Source: Rhizodiscina lignyota
Lineage: Eukaryota; Ascomycota; Dothideomycetes; Aulographales; Rhizodiscinaceae
Direction: 5' to 3'
NCBI GenBank assembly: GCA_010015805.1
Contig: ML978127.1
Coordinates: 186,001-250,000, forward strand
Length of the DNA: 64,000 nucleotides
The notes under the pieces: model-generated
Told to the model about the DNA's origin: nothing
The model's database searches: none
What the model saw: only the letters and a program-made list of their open reading frames with translations
In this document: one piece after another, positions 20,274 to 30,563 of the stretch
Position numbering within the stretch: position 1 is the stretch's first letter
How the letters are laid out: the number at the start of each line of letters is the position of its first letter
Position numbers and translations under genes: made by a program

Positions 20274-22686
20274 CTTCGATAGAGTCCAGTTGATCGATAT
20301 GAGAATTTGGCAATGTAGGTAGCAGCAGCTTCCAGTTAAAAGATCTCGCCGCAAAACAGATGTTTGGTGTGAGATACTTTCTGAAAAGTGGTTGGAAGTA
20401 GGTAAGTAACAGAGCGAAAGACAGAATCGGAGAATTATATACTCTGGGGATCAGTCTGACGGTGCTCGTATTAAGCCTGGCGAATGATTCACAAACCAAC
20501 CCTATCAGAGTGAAGTTGGAGGAATCTATTTTCTGTGAGCAGGAAGTGACTCTCAGAAAGTAGTGTTCTCCGTGTCACTATAGCGGGTTCGCTCGGCTCT
20601 ACTTTCTGCAGCTTCGGGTAGTGTAGCACAAAAACAAGATGAGCCACGTGGAGATGAGTATAAACGAGCCGAGAGTTTCAAATTTCGAGATCCATCATCC
20701 GAGGTCGGCATTAGATTCGCGTGTTACGTGTAACTTTAAGCGATGAGATGGGAGAGGGAAAGTCTAAACTGCCGTACCACCTAACTAGGAAGTTACGATA
20801 TAGCTCTCCCGAACACACAGGATTAAGATTGCATCGCGAGGTCTGCAAATGCAGTGATTCGTCGCTCCTAACCAGCAACCGCATCTGCTACCAAAGAGTC
20901 GAGGGAAGCGGAGGCTGGCGGGCTTCAGCTGTATTAAATTCCGGGGGTTATCCCAGGGTTGAGAGCATCCTCGTCGAGAGGATTTGATCAATTTTGACCA
21001 ATTTTGGGGGCCTTCAGGTAGGATGAGGAGCCAAATAATCTCTCCTGCTTGCGCTCTCAGGGGGGCTAGGGTTCATATGTGCCTACGGAGGACCGGAGAG
21101 GCAGTTGGAAAGTCCAGTGAGGTCAATGAGCAGCGCCAAGTCGACGTCGGAAGAAGCGCTGCAGCCATCCGAAATTGGAATAGAGTGCCCTGGCGTGTTA
21201 GGCTTAGCGCGATCTTCCGCGACGCGTATGATCTCTTCACGCGTTTATCATTCCTCTTTGATTAATTTTGACTTCTCCGCTCTGCTCTATGTGCAATGGC
21301 TACGTCCAACTTCCCAATATACACCTGAGCATTATGTGGAGTGCTGTGGCGCCATCCTTTTAATCTTTCGAGAGAACCGAGAGAATTCTGCTTAATCCAC
21401 TGCCTTCCGAAAGATGAGTGGCTGCTCCAAGAAGGACGAAGAACTCCGGCGAATCTCGACAGGAGACAACAATTCGTGAAGGAGCAGACGAGGCTGGATT
21501 TTTATACCATCTACTGCCTTTCCGAATGTCCGCTCGTGCGCCGCGACGAGATGATCCTACGGATGCCCCTGATCACGCCGGGATTGAGGACAATATCACT
21601 GAGCGGTTCAAGGTGACAATACCTAGTATTGCAATTCGAGCTTGAAAATCATCTGGTGGTACGCTGCCGCGCTCGAATTATCAGCTTCAACAATTGCTAG
21701 CGAAGAACATCTGGAGCCGGGACTTATCACTTTTAACGAGAAATTTCAATGGCTTACTTTCCAAACTGGCCACAACGTTCTCGAACAAGCTATCGCATTG
21801 CTCGGGGGTAGTACTTCATGAGTTTATGGAGCTGCTAGAGACATGAGAACCTCCGTCCATTCAACTGACTATTCGGATTCGCTGCTGCTGTTCCAGGCTG
21901 CCTCACCTCTCATCCATTTTAGAGCCTCCTCGGATACTTTTTGGAGCAGCCCTAACAAATCGCACGGTCTATCAAGGTCAAGCAATGTCAATGCGTTTTC
22001 GCCATCCTTTACATCCGTACTCAATATCAGTGATGGTTTCAAACACCATGCTGGAGTTGAGGCGTGACGCACAGCCACTCTAAGCCTGCGAACCCGGCCT
22101 TGGCATGCCGATACACCTGCGGCTCTTCTGCGAGGATTACTCCGCTCTGCTGATCCTAATCCAACAGCAATTTTTGGCCCGAGCGATGTAGATGCTCTTC
22201 TAATTTAACTAATTCTTAGCAGAGCCCGCAACTCGTCAAAAATTAACTGGAAAAGTTTAGTCGGAAAGTCTTCCTTCGCCTCGTATTTGGACGGGAGAGT
22301 ATCATAATGTTCCTGGAATTAGGTCGACTGCGAGAATCCTGTGGCAGGGAAGTCTGCCATGGCCTCTCTCGTCTCTCGCTGTTATTTTTACCACATTCTG
22401 ATGTAGATCTGTTGCAGCGAGTCGCCCATACCGTTTCAGCCCCAAGTCCCTCTCCACATCCTTTCAATACAGGCACCGCCCAAACCGCGCCTCCTAGCGC
22501 CCTGTACGTCACTCCAGGCAAATGTAACGCTAATCATGGGCGAGAAGACTTGAAAATAGTCGATCTACGTTCGATCTGTCTTTTCCGCATCTTCACTTTC
22601 CTTCATAACATTCACTTTTGGTTCAGATTCATTCTTCGTCCACCACGTTCATTTCGGATTGCCATCGACATTAGTAAAATTCGAAC
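20274..22686. other. 2.4 kb stretch with no supportable gene
   Basis: Only short overlapping frames occur on both strands; none carries a motif I know. There is no obvious long terminal repeat or strong AT-rich repeat-induced-mutation signature. A 12-base string CTCCGCTCTGCT occurs twice (about 21273 and 22137). The first 300 bases are the oxidase promoter. The rest may be an old decayed element. Confidence 0.4.
20435..20441 (-). promoter_or_regulatory. candidate TATA box of the flavin oxidase gene
   Basis: TATATAA on the minus strand, about 160 bases upstream of the ATG at 20273. Position and sequence suit a fungal TATA element. Confidence 0.4.
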
Positions 22687-24287
22687 ATGAGGGTAAATCG
22701 CGCCTTTTTGGCGGTAGCTGGCGCCAATTTTGTTAGTTCTGGTGAGAAAGCGCAACGGATCCCATTCTGTAGGACGTCTGCTGATAGAGTAAAGTCGCAG
22801 TAAATTCCGAGGCTCTATACAGGAGAGCATCGAGCGATTGTAATCCGAATGTTTTCACGTCGCCTGTCGGTCTCGACTTCGATATGCATTGCGGGGAGAA
22901 CCAAATAGGTTCGTTACCACTCTTCAGCACCTTGACAAGCCGATGATTTTCACGTTTGCACCATTTGGAGGAATTGGGGCTTTGAGTGCCCATCGAAGCA
23001 CACCTCTTATATCTTGTGTGTAGGCGCATGCGCTAACCACGATTCGTTCGGACAGGATGGGACTTACACCCAGTCGGCGCGAATCCAGGCGGGACACTCT
23101 CAGGAAATTCCATCACAGATTGCATGAATGACTGCGCAACCATAGAGCCGCTATGCTATGGCACTGTTTTCGATGTTACTACTGGAACGTGTTGGTTCAA
23201 GAACAGTACCTTCTCATACCAACCGAACATCGTCGTTCAGGACAAGAACTCCCATCTTGCCGTTCCTCGATCCTCCGAGATTGAACCCCTCGACACCGAT
23301 TGCCCATATAAGAATGGATCAGTTCAGTCCTCCAATGATGAGAATTTCACTGTGCACTGCAGCCAGGACATTTTGGGAGCTGATTACTCTCCAAGCAATG
23401 CTCCAATTATCGGAAAGCCCTACCATGCTACCAGTCTTTCGGACTGCATGAACAAATGCTCGACGTCAGAGCCCCTTTGCGAAGGTGTGGCCTTCAACCC
23501 GGGCATGGGCAATGGATTTGCCAACTGTTATCCCAAATTCAACAATGGGAAACCTTTCTCGTTCATCACAAACTGGGCCTCCTCCAACAAGCCCGAAATC
23601 CGTCATTCAGCCGTTGCGAAACTCCCTAGCATCCCTTTTGACTGCAAGGATAGTCAAATAGTAAACTCGGGCAACGGAACAGCGTTTACATTGTCGTGTA
23701 ATCAGGATCGCGTTTCGAGCGACATCACAAACTACCACGACACGAGCCTCGAATCATGTATAGATACATGCGAGCAGTACACGAAGACAAAATGCGAAGC
23801 CGTTATCTTCGACACGAAGATGACATCGGGATTTCAGAATTGCTACCTTAAAGGCAACATCGGTACCCCTGCAGACGGCAGAGAAGGCTATATCTTTGCA
23901 ATGCCAAGCAGCGCAATGAAGAAGAAGTCAGAAGCCTGGATCGCAGGTCCTGTTGTTGGCGGCGTCGCTGTTCTTGTGCTCCTGGGAGCGGGGTGGTGGT
24001 ATTTCCAGCGCAGACGCAAGCGACAGGCACAGGCCCAAGTCTACGCATCCATAAAGCCAGATGAGAACAATGGCAATCAAGCGCGCGATGCCTACGGCAA
24101 CGTCGACTACAAGTACCAGCATCAACAAGGACACCAAACACCACAATTTGTTCCGGAAGGAGCAGTATGGCAAGAAGAACATCAAGAACCTGCCTATGAA
24201 CTGGACCCGGAGCCCGCAAGGCAAGAGATGCCAGCGACACAGACGGAGAGCGTAGAGCTGCCAGCGCACCATTCACCTACCAAGTGA
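22687..24287 (+). CDS. secreted-side apple/PAN-like repeat protein with one membrane helix
   Basis: Exons 22687-22741, 22801-22908 and 23056-24287; 464 residues. Signal peptide MRVNRAFLAVAGANFVSS; then three related Cys-rich modules each reading DC...F...C...D followed by S-x2-DC-x-N/D-x-C (SITDCMNDCATIEPLCYGTV, SLSDCMNKCSTSEPLCEGVA, SLESCIDTCEQYTKTKCEAV). A single membrane helix (AGPVVGGVAVLVLLGAGWWYF, without the final residue it is 20 long) is followed by RRRKRQ and a Gln/Glu/Pro-rich cytosolic tail. This resembles fungal apple/PAN or WSC-like surface proteins that bind wall polymers and may sense stress. Exon 2 was found by its module start (SSDCNPNVF, FDMHCGENQIG). Intron 2 is long (147) with an unusual GTTCGT donor. 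Confidence 0.75.
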
Positions 24288-24579
24288 ATATGAGATGAAG
24301 TTGCTTGAGAACTACTTATATTGGTCGATACTTTCAATGTTTACATAACTGCTTAAATGGCGTAGGTACTGTTGTACGAATCATTCTGAATCATCAAATT
24401 CTGACACAAAAACAGGGTTCCCAAGCTCGCCACTAAGCATCACATCCTCCTCCGCTCTCCATGAGAACACCTTTCTATGGGCCGTTCTCTCCCTCTGCAC
24501 ATCATACCGCCTACAAATCTGGTCGGCTCAGATCTCCTCTCTACTCTGAACGGGTACGGATTTCACCACCAGACTCCAA

Positions 24580-25051
24580 TCATCGCGCAAAACTCTCCAG
24601 TGGGATCAAACCCGACAGGATCATCTCCCGCCCATTGAGTTTCGACTGGAATTCCTGCAACACCTTGATAACTCCCGGCTCAACCTTCGACTCAGCCACG
24701 AATGTCTCTTGCTCATATCCAAAAAGCTCCCCGTGCTTTTCACTACGTGCTCTGTCCCTGATGCGGGTGGAGCGGCAATCTCGCTTGTACTCGTTCACGA
24801 ACGAGTCCAAAGTCGGTGGCAGGCATGAAGGCGCACTGATCAAGTCCGGGGGAGCAGCCGAGACCAATTTCTGACAGTGTGGTCATCCGGTCTAAGTTGC
24901 CCCTTTGTGCACCCTCCGCGTCCATCGCGGCAAGTGCAGCGCCTCGCGGTAGATGTTCTTCCAGCGACGACAGATTGGGAATATGGCTGCCCCATAATGG
25001 ACGGTACCCTCTCAGAGTGAAGCGCGGATCATGGCGGTAGCGCATCTTCAA
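24580..25051 (-). pseudogene. relic of a fungal RNase H-like (Gfd2/YDR514C-type) gene
   Basis: The first minus-strand frame (from 25051) reads RYRHDPRFTLRGYRPLW, then AALAAMDAEGAQRG and MTTLSEIGLG, like motif I (D-x-E ... EIG) of the DEDD exonuclease-like domain in fungal Gfd2-type proteins. Near 24870-24900 the match shifts frame without a possible intron: DSFVNEYKRD, RIRDRARSEKHGELFGYEQE, then REMILSGLIPLESFAR and a stop. Family members continue with more of the fold, so the 3' end is also missing. A frameshift plus early stop makes this a pseudogene. Family assignment is from memory and moderate. Confidence 0.5.
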
Positions 25052-25399
25052 TGATTATGAGATGATATGTTGGAAGTGCGAATGGATGCTGTCTTGGAAG
25101 AGTGGCTGATTAGTTTATTTTGAAGAAAGATTTGAAAGAATAACTTAATACTATCTGCACACATGTTCTCTTATGCATGGTGAAATGTTCGAATGAATCC
25201 TACGGAGTATCAAGCAAGCATACGTCGCGCCGAAGAACAACATCTGTGAAGTTATTTCTGTAGACAATCACATCATACCTCTTCCCAAGCAAAATTTTGA
25301 CTGCTTTCTGGAGTCAGTCTTTCGGCATTCATTATTCCTTTGAGGTGCCGGTTTCTGTTCCAGCGCTAAACATCGCTCATGCCACAAGCAGCTCCCGTT
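25052..25399. other. intergenic
   Basis: About 350 bases between the RNase H-like relic and the first F-box-like gene. No frame or repeat of note. Confidence 0.4.
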
Positions 25400-26599
25400 T
25401 TACACAATCTTGAGTATCTTCGCCACTTTCTCCGTCACCCAAACCGCGCGTCTGTTTCCTGGTCCAGCCGTACCCAAACCCTCGTTGTCGAGGACTTGCT
25501 CCTGGGTCGCATTTAATTGACTTCGTCTGGCGGCCACAAATTGGATCCACTGGGCCTTTCGCTTTGATGGTTTCTTGCCAAAAGCTGCAAATGATCGGTT
25601 CCCCGTCACGTGGTAGATTGCGTTAGATTCCGGCATATCCGTTTCGATGTTGACGCCTGAAATTCTCTTCACAATAGCTGCAACGGTCGCTGCAGCTGAG
25701 TCATACTCAAGATTGCCACGAGGGATACAGCGCAGCGAGCCACATTCATGGATGAATATGACTCGGACTCCCAGATTCAGAACAGATAAACTTGGTATTT
25801 GTGGCAAGAAATATTGCCATAATGTATCCAGCAGCCCGCCAGCTTCTGTGGGTAGAGGTGGTGTTTCTATGACTATGTCGATGCGCAGGAGTCGTAACGT
25901 CAAGCTGTCGGCAATGACTTGCAGCATTTGCGGCTCTTTCATAGAACCAACTAGGTCGAGCTCAAGGTGCTTGAATTTACGTTGTGAGCTCTCGGATCTA
26001 TCTTGGATGAACGCTCGCAGCACATGAGATGTGACATGAGGAAGTTCAGAGAGGAGGTGGGGGTAGTCATCGGTTTCGCGCTTGAAGCTGAATGCATTTT
26101 TGCCGTAGAGGACATCAGTGCCTTCGTCATACATCTGTCGACACGTTTCCAGGATGGACAAGTTCTTGTCGCGAAAGTTTGGAGTAGTGTACGTAAAGCG
26201 TGTGCTGTGTCTCCAGTTGCCATTGTGCCCCAAGCCTTTGCCATTCGAATGTTGCTTCTCAGAGACCTGCTCCTCATAGTCTTCCACATCGGAATCTTCC
26301 TCATGTGAGACTTCTGAAGATGTATCCCACAGTCCTTTTGGAATGCCCAACGCCATGCCGTGACAGCATTCTTCGAAATCATTGTGTGGGCACTTTTCAA
26401 TCCACGTTGACCGGTAGGTATGCTTAACATTTGGAACCGATACAAAGGCTTCGCCGAAGGCGTCCCAAAGCTCAAAATCGACTGAAAGCACTTGCACGAG
26501 GCCGTTCAAGCACAAGACATATTGACAGATCTCATCGCGTAGTTCTCGTGGAAGTTTCAGCAGCGGGAAAGGACGATCGTTGACCGGTAGGTTTGACAT
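25400..26599 (-). CDS. F-box-like/2EXR-type protein, paralog 1
   Basis: One exon, 399 residues from MSNLPVNDRPF. The defining N-terminal motif is FPLLKLPRELRDEICQYVL, typical of the large fungal F-box-like families. A middle block (LSILETCRQMYDEGTDVLYG, then NAFSF) is the shared C-R-Q-x-Y...E...FY/LY...N-x-F element of all four paralogs here. F-box-like proteins may recruit substrates to SCF ubiquitin ligases, but for this family that is untested. A longer frame to 26836 exists, but its first 79 residues are Ser/Thr-rich and look untranslated. Divergent from paralog 2 (550 bases). Confidence 0.7.
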   Translation of the reverse strand: MSNLPVNDRPFPLLKLPRELRDEICQYVLCLNGLVQVLSVDFELWDAFGEAFVSVPNVKHTYRSTWIEKCPHNDFEECCHGMALGIPKGLWDTSSEVSHEEDSDVEDYEEQVSEKQHSNGKGLGHNGNWRHSTRFTYTTPNFRDKNLSILETCRQMYDEGTDVLYGKNAFSFKRETDDYPHLLSELPHVTSHVLRAFIQDRSESSQRKFKHLELDLVGSMKEPQMLQVIADSLTLRLLRIDIVIETPPLPTEAGGLLDTLWQYFLPQIPSLSVLNLGVRVIFIHECGSLRCIPRGNLEYDSAAATVAAIVKRISGVNIETDMPESNAIYHVTGNRSFAAFGKKPSKRKAQWIQFVAARRSQLNATQEQVLDNEGLGTAGPGNRRAVWVTEKVAKILKIV

Positions 26600-27149
26600 T
26601 GTGTGATTTGTTGTCCTCTCTATAAGGGATATCGAACTAGAGTGCAGAGAGTAGATGGCGTTGCCGTGTGTTGTAGAACTTGACGTCGATGAAGCGTACG
26701 TGTTCAGGCAACAGTGTTTGAGTGTAAGGTTGGAAAGAGCGGAGGGAGCCGCCAATCTGTGTTCTTTCCAACCAACGTGTCTTTCGCCAACCCGTGTACC
26801 AGAATAACTGCAGAGTGTCGGTGGCGAGGAACACATTCAAGCTCCACACATTGGCATGAGGCCTACTTCGCAACGCCTCAGAACCAACCTTACTTTCGAC
26901 ACTTTCTCGGTGCACTGGCGGAAACACGCGACACTCCACTTGATCGCTACTCTTCAGTCACTGCTACACGCGTTAGCCTCCATTGTCAATTAGACACGAT
27001 TGGTGATTCTACAATCTACACCAACCTCTGCGATCGAACTCCAGCGATCGAACGTCAAATACATTCCCAAGCCCGCGAGCTTCAGTCACTTCCCTCTCCC
27101 GCTTTCACCTAGCGCCAATTCGGCAACACAATTCTTCTATTGCGGCAAT
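26600..27149. promoter_or_regulatory. divergent promoter between F-box-like paralogs 1 and 2
   Basis: The 550 bases separate the two start codons. Open frames run in from both sides but carry no conserved motif. I see no distinct binding site. Confidence 0.3.
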
Positions 27150-28475
27150 ATGGTGCACATTCTCAATGGCCTCCCTCGAGAAATCAGGGATCACATTTAT
27201 CGACACCTTGCCGTCCAAGACTTCATAGGAGGAGAACGGATCAATATAACTGCTGTGCGAGTGAGCTTGTCGCACAGCACGAGGGACGACAGTGCAGTGC
27301 GCTCAGGATGGTCCAGTGTAGAGTTGAAGGACGATACCACTAGCGCCGCTGGCCTTGGTCTTGATTTTCCTGCCGAATACAGAAACAGGATATTTCATGG
27401 TGGTGTCAACGAAGGCCAATATCCTGAAGAAAGCCAAAGGGGATTCCATCTAAAGCCAGTTGATGTAATTATCGAGGATAAGTTCTTTGAGACTTACCAG
27501 CGCTGCACAGACACCCCGATACCATCATTGGCTCTTATGAGGACCTGCCGACAGGTCTATGCTGAAATGACCGAAGTGTTCTATCGAGAGAACAAATTCT
27601 GCTTCCTCTCGACATCCAACTTTCCCCTATCGACGCCAAGCTCGTTCATTGCGATCAACTTTCTGAACGACCGATCGCAGGAAGCACTTAAGAATATCAG
27701 ACACGTGAGCCTAAAACTCGAGCTCGCAAAGGGAAGAATAGTTACTGGACAGAAGGGAATACCTGAAGACGATATTGACGATGATATCTATTGTGTCTGT
27801 CCAAACAGTATTCGCAACTTATGGCGGATTTTCAGTCGAATGGCTCTCCAAACGCTCCGTATTCAGCTTGAAGACAAGGATTACGACCTAAACAGGGGGT
27901 TGGACAACCTCATTTACGATTCTGACTGGATCGATGAATTCCAAAAGCTTCCAAACCTTCGACGAATATGGGTTGGCATTGGGGTGGATACGGACGAAGG
28001 TTGTCAGATAACTGACGATGGGTTACGCTTCGAGATCTTTCGTGCCATTCGTGATAAAAAGCACGAACTCCGAAGCCCTGTCGGACCATCATCCAGTTTG
28101 TCTCTGGAAAGAGTGTCAAAGGACGTCAACAAGATTGTGGCCAAAGTAGCTCCACATCTACACAGAGTGATGAGAAAAAGACCCAGATCACGGGTAGATA
28201 TTCTTGCCACAGTTCACCGGACAACCAAACGACGAGTCGCGTGGTGGACACTTCCAAGACAGCGAGTCTGGTTTGTGATGCATAACGAGAACAACAACCG
28301 AGTGCGACTCCCACACCTTCGGCACCGCGAGAAGTCGAGCGATCTTCCTACAATCAGAAACAAAAGTTGGGAGGTCATTCCACATGACGTTTTCAACGGG
28401 CTCCCTCCTGGGGTAAAGAGGCGAGATATCTGGCTCACGAAGTATTGTAAACTTGGACAAGGCGGGAGCGAATAG
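27150..28475 (+). CDS. F-box-like/2EXR-type protein, paralog 2
   Basis: One exon, 441 residues from MVHILNGLPREIRDHIYRHL. It carries the shared block LMRTCRQVYAEMTEVFYREN and the NDRSQEALKNIRHVSLKLEL stretch also seen in paralogs 3 and 4 as DRSES/DRPSE. An acidic piece (EDDIDDDIY) and a basic C-terminus follow. Function unknown; the LPRE motif suggests an F-box-like role. I start at 27150 because the motif follows at once; the frame is open 50 codons further up. Confidence 0.7.
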   Translation: MVHILNGLPREIRDHIYRHLAVQDFIGGERINITAVRVSLSHSTRDDSAVRSGWSSVELKDDTTSAAGLGLDFPAEYRNRIFHGGVNEGQYPEESQRGFHLKPVDVIIEDKFFETYQRCTDTPIPSLALMRTCRQVYAEMTEVFYRENKFCFLSTSNFPLSTPSSFIAINFLNDRSQEALKNIRHVSLKLELAKGRIVTGQKGIPEDDIDDDIYCVCPNSIRNLWRIFSRMALQTLRIQLEDKDYDLNRGLDNLIYDSDWIDEFQKLPNLRRIWVGIGVDTDEGCQITDDGLRFEIFRAIRDKKHELRSPVGPSSSLSLERVSKDVNKIVAKVAPHLHRVMRKRPRSRVDILATVHRTTKRRVAWWTLPRQRVWFVMHNENNNRVRLPHLRHREKSSDLPTIRNKSWEVIPHDVFNGLPPGVKRRDIWLTKYCKLGQGGSE

Positions 28476-29025
28476 CTTGGTGGACGCCCAGGCTCAGGGG
28501 CTGAGTGGTTATCGAGGGCAACCGATTGAACCGAACACGTGTGGATTTCAGAGAGTGGGCATTGACTTCAATTGCTGCAAGAGAATCGTGATTTTCTGGA
28601 GGTTATCAAAGCGAGATTGACTCAGTCTCTCAAGGCATGCTGTGGCTTTAAATTGCAATTCTGGCTGACTACACGCTTCATTATCGTCAGAAAATACTAT
28701 AGCAATTGCCAGGTAATGATTAAGGAGTTCGTTGCAACAAAAATATCTTCCAAGCCAAGAACTTTATTGCCCGTTAGAGTAAAGTTTCTAGATTATGCTA
28801 CCCCTGCCAAGCTGTCGTCTCGATCCTCATTGTCGGACCTACCTCAGCCCAACGGCTTGAGCATACCCTTCAAGATGAACGCGATGTTGGAACCAAAAAA
28901 ATTCACCTGACTAACATTCCAATACAATTCGACACTGACCCTCCACGGCGACCAGCCAGCCTGGCAAAACGAAGCTTTCTTGAATTCCGGCGCATTGAAA
29001 AGGGAAGCTCCAAAGCATTTAGACG
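28476..29025. other. intergenic between F-box-like paralogs 2 and 3
   Basis: About 550 bases. A 112-codon frame at 28572-28910 lacks any motif. Likely promoter of paralog 3. Confidence 0.35.
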
Positions 29026-30327
29026 ATGGCTCACTTCCTCGACCTCCCGCGTGAGCTCAGAGATCAAGTTTATCGAGAACTTCTTGTGAGACCAAGGGTC
29101 ATCATTCAAGACCGACGCATTCATCACCCCACTTCAGGCAGATCTCATTGGATGGGGATAATACACAACATCCGAGGAGGACGACGCGTTGTTCAAAATA
29201 GGGGCATCGAAACATATGAGATCCGGCGCGACGAAAGATGCAACAACCCAGAGATACAGCTTTTACGTGTTTGTCGTGAAATCAATCGCGAAGCATCACA
29301 GCTGTTTTACGTAGAGAACAGTTTTGCCTTCGAAACTAAGCTCACACCCGAGGAGAGACTTCCGTTCGCAACCCCCCCAAGCGTCGTTGCGATGCACTTC
29401 CTGGGCGATCGCTCAGAGAGTGTTCTGCGAAGCATTCGCTCTGTTGAGGTCAGGCTGGACACTGAATCGTCATGTACTCAACCATTGGAATGGAGAGTAG
29501 ACCACGATCAGATCCCACTTTGCTCGAACGCCATTTTGGCCTTGTGGGAAACCTTTATGAGGATGGAATTGCGGAATCTGGCACTTCATTTCCACGTACA
29601 TAAACAGGACCTAGAAGGCTTCATTAAGCGAATGACAACTTCCGATGCAGCGTGGATCAATCAAATCCAGAAGATCCAAACGTTGCAAAATTTATCTCTC
29701 ACTTGGTCCACGAAGCCCGAGGACAATCCAGTTCCACTAATTAATGAGGGCCTAACGTCTAGGGGCGAACTTATGTTTCCTTCTTTCGAGATCGCCGTGA
29801 GGAGCCCGGATCGTACCATCTCTATATATTCTGAAGAGTATGCACCAAAGGGAGCAACCTTGAATGATTTGACCAGGCTCCTGCGCACTGTGGCCGCAAA
29901 AATCGCCCCACAGAGCTTATACCATACAATTCAGCATTGTCCTCCAACTGGCCAGCTTCAGTTCTGGGGGAAGGTGGTCCGGACTAGATATCGCGACATA
30001 CGCGTGGATGAACAGTTCAGGCATCGCCTGTGGCTCGGGATAAGCAGCGAAAGTAAATGCAAAGTGTCACCGGATTTGGAGGAGCCCGAAGCACCGAAAG
30101 AACGTCATGCTACAGAGCTACTGAAATTCCGGAACCAGGACTGCATTCCCGGGTCCATCTTTGGAAGACGTATACCCGATAATGCTCCTTACGATACCTT
30201 CGAAGAAGATGAAGACCATACTCTATATGACGTTTTCGGACTGGTGGATCGTGAAAGTGAAGATGAGGATGATCCTGTTCTTGATTCTCGAGAGGTGTAC
30301 ATAACCAGTGATTTACTAAGGTTCTAG
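29026..30327 (+). CDS. F-box-like/2EXR-type protein, paralog 3
   Basis: One exon, 433 residues from MAHFLDLPRELRDQVYRELL. The next residues VRPRVIIQDR parallel VIPKVVIDTR of the fourth copy at 41.3 kb, so these two are closest in the head region. The shared block is LLRVCREINREASQLFYVEN and the DRSESVLRSIRSVEV stretch follows. The C-terminus is acidic (FEEDEDHTLYD, ESEDEDD). Function unknown beyond family membership. Same orientation as paralog 2. Confidence 0.7.
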   Translation: MAHFLDLPRELRDQVYRELLVRPRVIIQDRRIHHPTSGRSHWMGIIHNIRGGRRVVQNRGIETYEIRRDERCNNPEIQLLRVCREINREASQLFYVENSFAFETKLTPEERLPFATPPSVVAMHFLGDRSESVLRSIRSVEVRLDTESSCTQPLEWRVDHDQIPLCSNAILALWETFMRMELRNLALHFHVHKQDLEGFIKRMTTSDAAWINQIQKIQTLQNLSLTWSTKPEDNPVPLINEGLTSRGELMFPSFEIAVRSPDRTISIYSEEYAPKGATLNDLTRLLRTVAAKIAPQSLYHTIQHCPPTGQLQFWGKVVRTRYRDIRVDEQFRHRLWLGISSESKCKVSPDLEEPEAPKERHATELLKFRNQDCIPGSIFGRRIPDNAPYDTFEEDEDHTLYDVFGLVDRESEDEDDPVLDSREVYITSDLLRF

Positions 30328-30563
30328 TTCCACGAGGGAGTTGTTCGAATCCAGCTTCGGGCCAGGGTCCAGTGGACTTGCAATCTGCTTCAAATTTGTC
30401 TCAATTTGTCATACTGTTGCTGATACCAAGGACATATCCACTCCTCGTGGGCTATTGATATTGCAAGTAATCCTTGATCAAATGATTTTCTATACCCATA
30501 GTGTTGTAGTCTTTAGAACGTTGTCGCAAGACAAAGCACTCTCAGTAGGATCTCCATAACCGG

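Noticed and set aside
21273-22150. Repeated CTCCGCTCTGCT as terminal repeats of a mobile element
   Set aside because: Only 12 bases, no target duplication and no transposase-like frame between.
30344-30356. GTTCGAATCC string like a tRNA T-arm
   Set aside because: No acceptor stem, D-arm or anticodon arm can be folded around it, and it overlaps the end of an F-box-like gene.
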